This document shows positions 8,890 to 16,959 of a DNA stretch of 64,000 nucleotides, in pieces. Each line of letters opens with the position of its first letter. Positions within the stretch are counted from its first letter, which is position 1. The DNA is from Chryseosolibacter sp964551035 (lineage in GTDB: Bacteria > Bacteroidota > Bacteroidia > Cytophagales > Cyclobacteriaceae), in assembly GCA_964551035.1 (NCBI GenBank), contig CAZKBK010000018.1:30708-94707 (forward strand). Reading direction: 5' to 3'. A program made the translations under genes and the position numbers. A model generated the notes under the pieces. That model searched no databases. It saw only the letters and a list, made by a program, of their open reading frames with translations, and was not told where the DNA came from.

Positions 8890-9411
8890 TTACAGTTCCT
8901 TTTTTAGGAGGAGGTCGGTCTGTGCGTCGTTCCCGAGCATGAAGATGTGCCGGCCAAATTCCTCAAAACCCCATTTGTCGTAAAATTTCCGGGCACGGCG
9001 GTTGTGTTCCCACACCCCCAGCCAGACTGTATCGTATTTTCGATCTTTTGCATAATTGAGGCAGGTGGTCATGAGCAGATATCCAATCCGTTGACCAACG
9101 TGCTTTTTGTCTACGTAAAGCCTTTGTATCTCGAGCGGCTTCGCGGCATCCATGCCATCGGGATTTTCGCCCTCCCGGATGCGTGCATAGCCCACGCACG
9201 CGTCGTTCGACTCCGCGAGAAAAAATGCGGAATGCGCTTCCTGGATCTCCGCCTTTATTTTCTTCAGCGTAAAAGTGCTGTTTAGATAATGCATCATGTT
9301 TTCCGCGGAATTCATTTCATCAAAGGTTTCCCGAAAAGTTTTGATCCCGATGCTGACGAGAGCCTCCGCGTCGTGCAATGAACAGCTTCGAATGGTAATT
9401 GGATGTTCCAT
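8890..9411 (-). CDS. GNAT family N-acetyltransferase
   Basis: The 173-residue product is a GNAT acetyltransferase. The acetyl-CoA pyrophosphate loop is QRIGYLLM (motif A, R/QxxGxG/A) after IQRLYVDKKHVG, followed by the YDTVWLGVWEHNRRARKFYDKWGF segment (motif B) typical of the RimI/PaiA-like subgroup. The N-terminal helix SIGIKTFRETFDEMNSAENMMHYL also resembles PaiA-type spermidine/spermine or small-molecule acetyltransferases, but the substrate cannot be assigned. It lies 19 bases downstream of another GNAT gene in the same operon. Confidence 0.82.
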   Translation of the reverse strand: MEHPITIRSCSLHDAEALVSIGIKTFRETFDEMNSAENMMHYLNSTFTLKKIKAEIQEAHSAFFLAESNDACVGYARIREGENPDGMDAAKPLEIQRLYVDKKHVGQRIGYLLMTTCLNYAKDRKYDTVWLGVWEHNRRARKFYDKWGFEEFGRHIFMLGNDAQTDLLLKKEL

Positions 9412-9430
9412 ATCGCAAGTTCCGGAACAT

Positions 9431-9910
9431 TTATTTGCCGTTCAATACCAGTTCCATCTTAATGTTGCTTCGGGCATAAGGGCCATCGACCGGAATTTCA
9501 ATGAACCCGACCTTCCTGTAAAGGTCGATCGCAGGTTCAAGCCTTGTGTTGGAATAGAGTATGATCTTTTCGGCATGCAGTACGCGGGCGCGGTTGATCG
9601 CTGCCTCGGCGAGCGCAAGCCCGATCTTCCTTCCCCGGTATTTTTCATCGACAGCCATTTTTGTAAACTCGTATACACCGGACGTCACGTACTTCAACGC
9701 AACGGTGCCGACCACTTTGCCTTCATATGTGGCCATGAGTATACTTCCGCCGGCGGAAATGATGTGAACGTCGGGATACTGTAAGACCTGATAGTCTACT
9801 TCCTCCATCCAGAAATACTTCTCGATCCATTCGCGATTGAGCCTCTCAAACCACGGCTGGTGTTCCGGCCGATAGTCTACGACGGCTACATGAGAAACTT
9901 CCATGGTCAT
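9431..9910 (-). CDS. GNAT family N-acetyltransferase
   Basis: The start at 9910 forms an ATGA overlap with the EamA stop and gives a 159-residue protein beginning MTMEVSHVAVVDY. The core shows the GNAT acetyl-CoA loop (VDEKYRGRKIGLALAEAAI) and the motif B strand-helix AEKIILYSNTRLEPAIDLYRKVGF. The N-terminus (YRPEHQPWFERLNREWIEKYF) is a form common in a MarR-adjacent GNAT subgroup. The substrate is unknown. It shares little beyond the fold with its neighbour, so this is probably not a recent duplication. Confidence 0.8.
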   Translation of the reverse strand: MTMEVSHVAVVDYRPEHQPWFERLNREWIEKYFWMEEVDYQVLQYPDVHIISAGGSILMATYEGKVVGTVALKYVTSGVYEFTKMAVDEKYRGRKIGLALAEAAINRARVLHAEKIILYSNTRLEPAIDLYRKVGFIEIPVDGPYARSNIKMELVLNGK

Positions 9911-10824
9911 CGGAATTGCGCCCTCCATTCGTTCCTGAGTTGGTAACCGCGGTTCACGATATAGATACCGGCAACGGTGAGGCCAAACGCCAGCACGATC
10001 GGCAGGTTGAGGGTCTCATCCAGGATCAACCACCCGAGCACAACGGCGACAAGCGGATTCACGTAGGCGTACAGCGACACAATTGTCATGGGAAGATTTC
10101 TCAGGGCGTACGAATAAGCCACGTATGCGATGATGGAACCGACGACGATCAGGTAGAGCAAGGCCAGAATGGCGTTGGACGTCCACACCAAGGCACCAAA
10201 GTCATCGAAAGCCAGGCTGAGGGGCAGACACCACAGACCACCGAAGAACATTTGCAAACCGGCGTTGACAAAAAGGTTGCTTTCGGCATTTCTCTTTTTT
10301 ATCCAGATACTTCCTGCCGCCCAGGCAAGTACGGCAACGAAGGTTAGGCCGATGCCTGCGAGGTAAGCCACATCGGAGAAGCTGGAGAAATGTTCCCTGA
10401 AAATGAGGATAATGCCAATCAACCCGAGGGCTACACCAATTCCGATCGGGATTGTGGGCCGTTCATCGCGGCTGCCCAGGACGTTGATCAGTATGACAAC
10501 GACGGGCATTAGCGAACAGATGATCGCGGCGACTCCGCTTGGGATGTGCATTTCTCCCCACGCCACAAGGCCGTTGCCCAACGAGATCATAAAGAAACCG
10601 GCCACAGCCTGACGCATCAGATGCAGACGTGATGGCCGTTTCTGTCCACCCCTTAGAAAAATGAAGGTAAGGAGGAGTAACCCCGCGGTTACTTGCCGGA
10701 TCGCTGTGAAGAAAAACGGCGGGAAGTCGGCTACGGCTACGCGCAGGGCGAGGTACGTCGTGCCCCAGATCAGGCACACGGCCGCCAGCGCGACGATGGC
10801 TAGGTTATTGGTCCGGTTCTGCAT
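9907..10824 (-). CDS. EamA/DMT family inner-membrane transporter
   Basis: The 305-residue product has ten predicted hydrophobic segments in two EamA repeats: VCLIWGTTYLALRVAVADFPPFFFTAIR opens the first and FVAVLAWAAGSIW the second. The end is FGLTVAGIYIVNRGY with a basic tail. EamA proteins of this YdcZ/RhaT-like type export metabolites or amino acids. It heads a minus-strand operon and is divergent from a MocR-type regulator with about 200 bases between them, a common arrangement when the regulator controls the transporter. That link is inference. Confidence 0.85.
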   Translation of the reverse strand: MQNRTNNLAIVALAAVCLIWGTTYLALRVAVADFPPFFFTAIRQVTAGLLLLTFIFLRGGQKRPSRLHLMRQAVAGFFMISLGNGLVAWGEMHIPSGVAAIICSLMPVVVILINVLGSRDERPTIPIGIGVALGLIGIILIFREHFSSFSDVAYLAGIGLTFVAVLAWAAGSIWIKKRNAESNLFVNAGLQMFFGGLWCLPLSLAFDDFGALVWTSNAILALLYLIVVGSIIAYVAYSYALRNLPMTIVSLYAYVNPLVAVVLGWLILDETLNLPIVLAFGLTVAGIYIVNRGYQLRNEWRAQFR

Positions 10825-10997
10825 GCGGTGGTTTGGAATATTTGCAAAGCTTTTGGTTTATACGGAATCAAAACAGTTTCAGTTTTATTTATTTTTACCA
10901 TATCAGTTTTTCACAAAACAGGCTTGACAGCTCAGAATGTAGGGCTTTGAATCCATTTTCCGGAACAGACTCCTCGTAAAAACAGTTTGAAATTCAG

Positions 10998-11005
10998 TAC
11001 TTTTG
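10998..11005 (+). promoter_or_regulatory. Candidate Bacteroidetes -7 box for the MocR gene
   Basis: TACTTTTG fits the Bacteroidetes -7 consensus TAnnTTTG and lies 21 bases before the ATG at 11027. It overlaps a possible TTG start at 11003, which supports the ATG. No TTTG element is visible at the usual 19-21 base spacing upstream, so this is tentative. Confidence 0.3.
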
Positions 11006-11026
11006 AGCATAACAGTAGAACCCGAG

Positions 11027-12469
11027 ATGGAAGCGCAGACACAAGCAAAGGCGGAGCACAAATACCTGGAGGTAGCGGAGCGGATCGAACGGCTGATAGA
11101 AAAGAAAGTCCTTAAAGTCGGCGACAAGCTCCTCTCCGTACGGGCGTTAAGCAAAGAGCAGGGCATCAGCCTGAGCACGGCATTCCAGGCCTATTACGCC
11201 CTTGAAGGCAGGGGGTTGATCGAGGCCCGGCCGCAGTCGGGATACTATGTCAAATATTCGCCCGAGCACACGCTCGACCTACCCTCAACCTGTGAACCAC
11301 CTGATGATGCGCTTCCCGTAAGCGTCGACGACATGATCAACAGCGTCTATGTTGATCTCGCTAACGACAAACTCTTGAACTTTTCGATGGGAGCGCCAGC
11401 CTATGAGTTGCTGCCGGTTGCGAAACTGAACAAGGCTGTGATGCATGTGTTGCGGGACTCGAAACAGAGTTGTGTGAATTATGAGCATATCCAGGGCAAT
11501 GTTTTTCTGCGCAAGCAGATTGCACGACAGGCCTTCAACTGGGGCGGAACGTTTAGCGAAGAAGATGTCATCGTGACCGCGGGCGCGGTTGAGGCCCTTT
11601 CCCTTTCTGTAAAGGCCATTACCAACCCTGGCGATGCGATCGCAATAGAGAGCCCCACCTATTTCGCGATTTTTCAGGTGATGGAAAGCCACGGCTTGAA
11701 AGTGGTTGAAATACCGACTGATCCGGTCACCGGTGTGGACCTCGGTTATCTTGAGGAGGCGATCCCGAAATTTGATATCAAGGCGTGTCTCTTTGTGAAC
11801 AATTTTAACAACCCCCTCGGGAGCCTGATGCCTGACGAGCATAAGAAGCGGCTTGTGGAAATGCTGGCCGAAAAAGAGATTCCGCTGATTGAAGATGACA
11901 TCTATGGGGAACTGTACTTCGGTAAAACCCGCCCCAAGACCTGCAAGACGTTCGACAAGAACGGACTGGTCATCCACGTTGCGTCATTGTCGAAGTCGCT
12001 CGCACCAGGCTATCGCGTAGGTTGGGCCATCCCCGGGAGATACAAGGAACGGATTTTACGCCTCAAGCGCATGCATACCGTTTCCACCAACACGCTCGCG
12101 CAGGCAGCGATCGCCGATTTCCTTAGCAATGGACGGTTTGAACTCCACCTCAGGCACCTCCGCAAGACATTGCATACCCATGCCCTGCGCTATGTGCAGG
12201 CGGTGTCCGAGTACTTTCCCGACGACACCCGGATCACGCGGCCCCAGGGAGGATTCGCATTGTGGGTTGAAATGCATAAGAAGCTGAATGGCTACAAGCT
12301 TCACAAACGGGCACTCAAACACAACATCGGCATTGCGCCGGGCCAGATATTCTCTTCCCAGGGTAGGTTTGAGAATTGCTTTCGGATCAGTTATGGCATG
12401 CCCTGGTCGGATCGCGTGGACGAGGGGATCCGTACATTGGGAAAGTTAATGAAGGGCGAGGGCAGGTAG
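11027..12469 (+). CDS. MocR/GntR-type transcription regulator with aminotransferase domain
   Basis: This 480-residue fusion has an N-terminal GntR winged helix-turn-helix (about residues 10-75: YLEVAERIERLIEKKVLKVG, then KEQGISLSTAFQAYYALEGRGLI) and a C-terminal fold-type-I aminotransferase-like domain. The PLP lysine lies in the SLSKSLAPGYRVGW motif and the conserved Asn/Pro in FNNPLG. MocR proteins sense PLP or amino-acid derivatives and often control a divergent gene. The neighbour is the EamA transporter, a plausible target. The ATG at 11027 is preferred to a TTG at 11003, which falls inside a -7 promoter-like box. Confidence 0.88.
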   Translation: MEAQTQAKAEHKYLEVAERIERLIEKKVLKVGDKLLSVRALSKEQGISLSTAFQAYYALEGRGLIEARPQSGYYVKYSPEHTLDLPSTCEPPDDALPVSVDDMINSVYVDLANDKLLNFSMGAPAYELLPVAKLNKAVMHVLRDSKQSCVNYEHIQGNVFLRKQIARQAFNWGGTFSEEDVIVTAGAVEALSLSVKAITNPGDAIAIESPTYFAIFQVMESHGLKVVEIPTDPVTGVDLGYLEEAIPKFDIKACLFVNNFNNPLGSLMPDEHKKRLVEMLAEKEIPLIEDDIYGELYFGKTRPKTCKTFDKNGLVIHVASLSKSLAPGYRVGWAIPGRYKERILRLKRMHTVSTNTLAQAAIADFLSNGRFELHLRHLRKTLHTHALRYVQAVSEYFPDDTRITRPQGGFALWVEMHKKLNGYKLHKRALKHNIGIAPGQIFSSQGRFENCFRISYGMPWSDRVDEGIRTLGKLMKGEGR

Positions 12470-12485
12470 TTAACAAAAAAGATTC

Positions 12486-13358
12486 TCAAACCCCGAGGTC
12501 GCCACCATCGGCGATGATCAGCAACAGTTCCTTTACTTCCTCCGCTTTGTCGTGTTCTCCCATCTTGTCAAACGACATGATGAGGTTGCGTAATACGCGA
12601 CGGATGATCTCAAGGCTTGAACAGGGCTCGAAAAATGAAGACAGGGGGGTGAGGTGCAGTTCGTTGATGTAATTTTCAATATCCTGTTTTGAAAAGATCA
12701 GCCCCTTGTTGAACGCATTGATATAGAACTGCTGGTGCTTGTCGTCCTTGTAAGTGAGGACAAAGAGGTTGGGCAGGTTTACGCCCGACACGGGAAGTTT
12801 CAATTTCTGGGCGACGAGCATATAGACGACGCACAACGTGATGGGATTGCCCTTCCGGGTTTCCAACACAATGTTGATCATGGAATTTCCAGGCGAATGG
12901 AAATTCTTTGTATTTGCGCCGAATTTCAGTTTGTTGAACAGCACGCTGTTGATGAGTTTCACTTGGTCAAACGGGTAGAGGTCCGGCTTGAATTCCAGCC
13001 ATGTGTCGTAGTAAATCTGTTCGAGATCCTGGCGGAGTTTGATGAGCTCGAGGTCGGGATACTGATAGGTCGCCACCAGCCACATGCCGGTGAGCAAGTC
13101 CTGTTCTTCACCTTCGTACCACTCCTTCAGCCGTTCCTTCAGGAGCGCGTATTGCAAAGCGTGGATAAGGTCTTCTATGCGGCGTTGTACCTGGGAATTG
13201 AAATTCGTCTCCCATTCCTGCTCCAGAAAAGGAATTACCCCGGTTCCCAGCGAAAGGATCTTTTCCTGGACGTGCGTAATGATTTGCTCATCCTCATCGT
13301 CCAGGAGCGACACCAGCGCCTTGAACTCCTTTTGCTCCATGCCCGTTGTTTTGTTCAT
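12486..13358 (-). CDS. SirB1/transglutaminase-like family protein
   Basis: The 290-residue protein carries the SirB1-type Transglut_core2 signature: residues 165-200 (LETRKGNPITL, then LVAQKLKLPVSGVNLPNLFVL), matching the family pattern RxGxPI(S/T)L. The N-terminal half is helical and acidic. Family members are cytoplasmic with no firmly established function and usually lack a full Cys-His-Asp triad. It is convergent with the MocR gene (16 bases apart) and lies 55 bases downstream of the carboxylase gene. Confidence 0.78.
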   Translation of the reverse strand: MNKTTGMEQKEFKALVSLLDDEDEQIITHVQEKILSLGTGVIPFLEQEWETNFNSQVQRRIEDLIHALQYALLKERLKEWYEGEEQDLLTGMWLVATYQYPDLELIKLRQDLEQIYYDTWLEFKPDLYPFDQVKLINSVLFNKLKFGANTKNFHSPGNSMINIVLETRKGNPITLCVVYMLVAQKLKLPVSGVNLPNLFVLTYKDDKHQQFYINAFNKGLIFSKQDIENYINELHLTPLSSFFEPCSSLEIIRRVLRNLIMSFDKMGEHDKAEEVKELLLIIADGGDLGV

Positions 13359-13413
13359 ACGATGGCCTGAAGGTAAAAATTTTCTGCCAGTTTGAAAGTC
13401 TGCCTGAGGCGTG

Positions 13414-15048
13414 TCAGGTTTGGATCACGCCCACGTTGAATTTGCCGGTGGGCGCGTGATTGGCGGCTTCGATACCCATTGATATGGCGTTGCGCGTTTC
13501 CAGGGGATCGATAATGTTGTCCACCCAAAGTCGCGCGGCTGCATAATAGGGGCTCAACTGCGCGTTGTACCGGTCGGTGATTTCCCTGAGCAATTTCTTT
13601 TCTTCATCGGGATTGATTTGCCGTCCCTGTGCTTTGAGTGCGTTAACCTTGATTTGCAGGAGTGTCTTTGCCGCCGAGGCGCCGCTCATGACTGCGATCT
13701 GAGCGGTGGGCCATGCGAAGATCAACCGGGGGTCGTAGGCTTTGCCACACATGGCATAATTCCCCGCTCCGTATGAATTGCCGATAATCACGGTGAACTT
13801 AGGCACGGTTGTGTTCGCCATCGCATTGACCATTTTGGCGCCGTCTTTAATGATGCCCCCATGCTCCGCTTTGCTGCCGACCATAAATCCGCTGACGTCC
13901 TGGAGAAAAAGCAACGGTATCCGGCGCTGGTTGCAATTCATGATGAAGCGTGCCGCCTTGTCGGCGGAATCGGAATAGATCACCCCGCCCATCTGCATTT
14001 CTCCTTTTTTGGTCTTCACCACTTTGCGTTGATTCGCAACAATTCCGACGGCCCACCCATCAATGCGGGCTGTTCCGCAAATCAGGGTCTTGCCATACAG
14101 GGCTTTGTATTCGTCGAAGGAGGAATCGTCGACAAGACGTCGAATCACCTCCAGTGTGTCGTAGGGCTTGGCGCGGTCTGAAGGCATGATGCCGTAAATG
14201 TCTTTTGGATCGCGCGCGGGAGGAGCGGGCTTTATTCGGTTGAAGGCTGCCGTTTCGTTGTAGCCAAATTTCCCGAAGAGTGAGCGAATGTGGTCCAGGC
14301 ACGCCTGGTCGTTGGGGAACTTGTTGTCGGTAACGCCCGATATCTCACAGTGTGTGGCAGCGCCACCCAGCGTTTCACTGTCCACCTCCTCGCCAATGGC
14401 GGCTTTTACGAGATAGGGTCCGGCGAGAAAGATTGAGCCGGTTTTGTCCACGATCATCGCCTCGTCGGACATGATCGGGAGGTAAGCCCCACCGGCAACA
14501 CAACTGCCCATGATTGCGGCGATCTGAATGATTCCCATTGACGACATGCGGGCGTTGTTTCGGAACTGTCGTCCGAAATGTTCTTTGTCAGGAAAGATTT
14601 CATCCTGCATCGGCAGGAATACGCCGGCGCTGTCTACGAGGTAAATAATGGGAAGCCGGTTTTCCATGGCGATCTCCTGCGCGCGCAGGTTCTTTTTCGC
14701 CGTGATCGGGAACCATGCTCCCGCTTTTACCGTGGCGTCGTTGGCCACGATGACACAAAGTCTTTTCTCCACGTAGCCCAGACCTGCAACGACGCCTCCG
14801 GAGGGACATCCGCCGACGTCTGTATACATGCCGTCTCCGGCAAATAAACCGATCTCAAGAAACGCGGAGTTCTTGTCGATCAGGTATTGAATGCGTTCCC
14901 TTGCGGTGAGTTTTCCACGCTGATGTTGCTCGTCGATCTTCCTGGTTCCACCACCCGTTTTGGTTTTTTTTGCCCGCTCCTTTAGACCGGAAAGAAGCTG
15001 ACGGTACTGATCTTCGTTTTTATTGAACTCCAAATCGGTGTCTGACAT
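13414..15048 (-). CDS. Acyl-CoA carboxylase beta (carboxyltransferase) subunit, methylcrotonyl-CoA type
   Basis: The 544-residue protein is a biotin-dependent carboxyltransferase with N- and C-terminal crotonase-like halves. GKLTARERIQYLIDKNS (about 45-62), the DSAGVFLPMQDEIFPDKEHFG segment, and GSCVAGGAYLPIMSDEAMIV are close to methylcrotonyl-CoA carboxylase beta subunits of leucine breakdown. The second-half loops GSKAEHGGIIKDGAKMV and GASAAKTLLQIK bind the carboxybiotin. The alpha (biotin carboxylase) subunit is not in this window. Propionyl-CoA or geranyl-CoA carboxylase beta is the alternative. A 34-base spacer separates it from the upstream MCE gene, so the two may be co-transcribed. 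Confidence 0.85.
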   Translation of the reverse strand: MSDTDLEFNKNEDQYRQLLSGLKERAKKTKTGGGTRKIDEQHQRGKLTARERIQYLIDKNSAFLEIGLFAGDGMYTDVGGCPSGGVVAGLGYVEKRLCVIVANDATVKAGAWFPITAKKNLRAQEIAMENRLPIIYLVDSAGVFLPMQDEIFPDKEHFGRQFRNNARMSSMGIIQIAAIMGSCVAGGAYLPIMSDEAMIVDKTGSIFLAGPYLVKAAIGEEVDSETLGGAATHCEISGVTDNKFPNDQACLDHIRSLFGKFGYNETAAFNRIKPAPPARDPKDIYGIMPSDRAKPYDTLEVIRRLVDDSSFDEYKALYGKTLICGTARIDGWAVGIVANQRKVVKTKKGEMQMGGVIYSDSADKAARFIMNCNQRRIPLLFLQDVSGFMVGSKAEHGGIIKDGAKMVNAMANTTVPKFTVIIGNSYGAGNYAMCGKAYDPRLIFAWPTAQIAVMSGASAAKTLLQIKVNALKAQGRQINPDEEKKLLREITDRYNAQLSPYYAAARLWVDNIIDPLETRNAISMGIEAANHAPTGKFNVGVIQT

Positions 15049-15082
15049 ACTGCGTTAGGTCGTCCGTGGTCTTCGGAAAGGA

Positions 15083-16039
15083 TTATTCGTCATTCTTTTT
15101 CGCCCGTTCGAGATCCCGCTGGATCTGTTTCTTACTCTTTCCAAGCGGGGCCATGAAATGTTTGGGGTTCTCGTTGAAATGGTTGGCCAGCGTGTCGAGG
15201 TTTCTCAATAACAGGTTCAGATTTACATAGAGCGAGTCATCGGTAAGCAATTTGCTTGCTGTATTGTCGCCTTTGCTGAGACGGTCCAGTGTGGTGTTCA
15301 GCTTGGTGATGGCTTGCTGTGTCTTTTCCAACGTGGCGTTGAGTTCAACCTTCTTCAAAGAGTCGGTGATCACGCGGAGGTTGTGAAGCGTGGGCTGGAG
15401 GGCCGTGAGACTCGAGTTCAATTTTTTACCGGTTTCATCAAAGGTGCCTGCGACGGAGTCTATCGTGTTTCCCACGAAAGACAGCTTGTCGCCGAGCATG
15501 TTGGGCATGCGTTTAAACTCCATGATCATCGCTTTTGCCTCGGAGGAAGTTTCGCTAAGGGAGTCGAGAAGGTTGTTGAGTTTTGAGAGGGTCGTTTGCA
15601 AATTTGCGGCGACCGGCTCTGCGTTCTCGGCGATTAGGTCCGTAAGCCCTTTGGCGACATCCGTCCGGATCGTGTCTTTGGGATCCAGCGGATTAATGCC
15701 CCGGCCGGGGATGAGTTGGATAAAACGGCTACCCAGCAGGTCGCCATTGAGCACCGCCTCCGAAGAGTCTGTGAGAACAATCTCAGAATCAATGGAGAGT
15801 TCAACGATGACCCGGTTCCTGCTTTGCTGGATATGAATGTCGCTTACACGTCCGACAGCGAATCCGTTCATGAGTATCTGGTTGGATTCAGTGAGGCCGT
15901 CTATGTTGTGGTACACCGCATAGTACTTTCGATCGCTCGAAAAGAAGTCGATGCCCTTGAGGTAGTAGAAACCGAAGTACAACAATACCAGGGACGCGAT
16001 CATGAACAGGGCAACACGTACTTCCTTGGAAATTTTCAT
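15083..16039 (-). CDS. MCE/MlaD family lipid-transport protein
   Basis: The 318-residue protein has one N-terminal membrane anchor (VALFMIASLVLLYFGFYYL, about 9-27) followed by the MlaD/MCE domain (YYAVYHNIDGLTESNQILMNGFAVGRVSDI). The remainder is a long helical/coiled-coil part with repeated LxxL patterns, ending in a basic tail. MCE proteins form periplasmic rings or tunnels that carry phospholipids between membranes as part of an ABC system. No permease or ATPase gene is adjacent. It lies 43 bases after the amidase gene, an envelope-related pairing common in Bacteroidota. Confidence 0.82.
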   Translation of the reverse strand: MKISKEVRVALFMIASLVLLYFGFYYLKGIDFFSSDRKYYAVYHNIDGLTESNQILMNGFAVGRVSDIHIQQSRNRVIVELSIDSEIVLTDSSEAVLNGDLLGSRFIQLIPGRGINPLDPKDTIRTDVAKGLTDLIAENAEPVAANLQTTLSKLNNLLDSLSETSSEAKAMIMEFKRMPNMLGDKLSFVGNTIDSVAGTFDETGKKLNSSLTALQPTLHNLRVITDSLKKVELNATLEKTQQAITKLNTTLDRLSKGDNTASKLLTDDSLYVNLNLLLRNLDTLANHFNENPKHFMAPLGKSKKQIQRDLERAKKNDE

Positions 16040-16082
16040 GAGGATCAGGGCTAATTAGGGCGGAAATATCGGAATATCCGGA

Positions 16083-16871
16083 TCAATTTATGGATTCTAC
16101 TTCATTTTTGTATTCCTTGAAAGCCCGGTATATCCCAGATGCCACGAGATCCTGACCATGTTCGGAGAGAAGGTATTCTTCTTCCTTTGGATTGGTGAGA
16201 AAGCCGATCTCTATCAGGACGCTGGGCATGGCCGTGCTCCAGAGTACCCAGAACGGACCTTGCTTTACCCCGCGGCTGTGTCGTCCGACGCGATACCTGA
16301 ACTGGCTTTCGATTTTTTGGGCAAAATTCAGACTGCTTTCCAGGTATGCACTTTGCGCGAGGGAGAACAGAATGTACGATTCGGGACTTTCAGGATCAAA
16401 GCCTTCGTAATGTTCCTTATAATTTTCGTCGAGCAGGATCACGGAGTTTTCGCGTTTAGCCACCTCGAAATTCTTTTCTTCTTTGGTAATACCCATGACA
16501 TATGTTTCGGTGCCGTAGGCGTTGCCCCCGGGCAGGGCGTTGGCGTGGATACAGATGAACAGATCGGCTTTGGCCTTGTTGGCGATGTCGGCGCGTTGGT
16601 CAAGGCTCAGGTAGCGATCGTCGGTGCGGGTATAAATCACCTTGACGCCCGGAACATATTTTTCGATATACTTGCCAGTCTTAAGGGCAACCTTAAGGGC
16701 GATGTCCTTTTCCAGGGCTCGCTTACCGCGAGTTCCCGAGTCTTTGCCGCCGTGGCCTGCGTCGATGACCACCACGTCGATTTTGAATTCGGGCCTGGTA
16801 AGGGTACTGGACGAGTTTAGCAAGGTTATTGCTATCAGCAATACCGCAACACCAACTTTCCTCACAGGCAT
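16083..16871 (-). CDS. N-acetylmuramoyl-L-alanine amidase (Amidase_3)
   Basis: The chosen start (16871, 262 residues) opens with a clean signal peptide, MPVRKVGVAVLLIAITLLNS. An in-frame ATG at 16925 is possible but leaves little promoter space before the divergent LptD-like gene. The Amidase_3 zinc site is visible: VVVIDAGHGGKDSG (His), RALEKDIALKVA (Glu), FICIHANALP (His), and the catalytic Glu in SVLIEIGFLTNPKEE near the C-terminus. It cleaves the amide between MurNAc and the stem peptide in the periplasm, for cell separation or remodelling. No cell-wall-binding domain is attached. Confidence 0.88.
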   Translation of the reverse strand: MPVRKVGVAVLLIAITLLNSSSTLTRPEFKIDVVVIDAGHGGKDSGTRGKRALEKDIALKVALKTGKYIEKYVPGVKVIYTRTDDRYLSLDQRADIANKAKADLFICIHANALPGGNAYGTETYVMGITKEEKNFEVAKRENSVILLDENYKEHYEGFDPESPESYILFSLAQSAYLESSLNFAQKIESQFRYRVGRHSRGVKQGPFWVLWSTAMPSVLIEIGFLTNPKEEEYLLSEHGQDLVASGIYRAFKEYKNEVESIN

Positions 16872-16959
16872 TAAAATGTTCAAACAAATTGCAATAACTT
16901 TACGCAAATTTGTGAATTTTTCCATAAAACTTAAAGGTCTCCCTGCCAATTCGAGGTCT

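Noticed and set aside
11003..11026. TTG start for the MocR gene
   Set aside because: The codon lies inside a TAnnTTTG promoter-like box and adds residues with no family support; the ATG at 11027 fits better.
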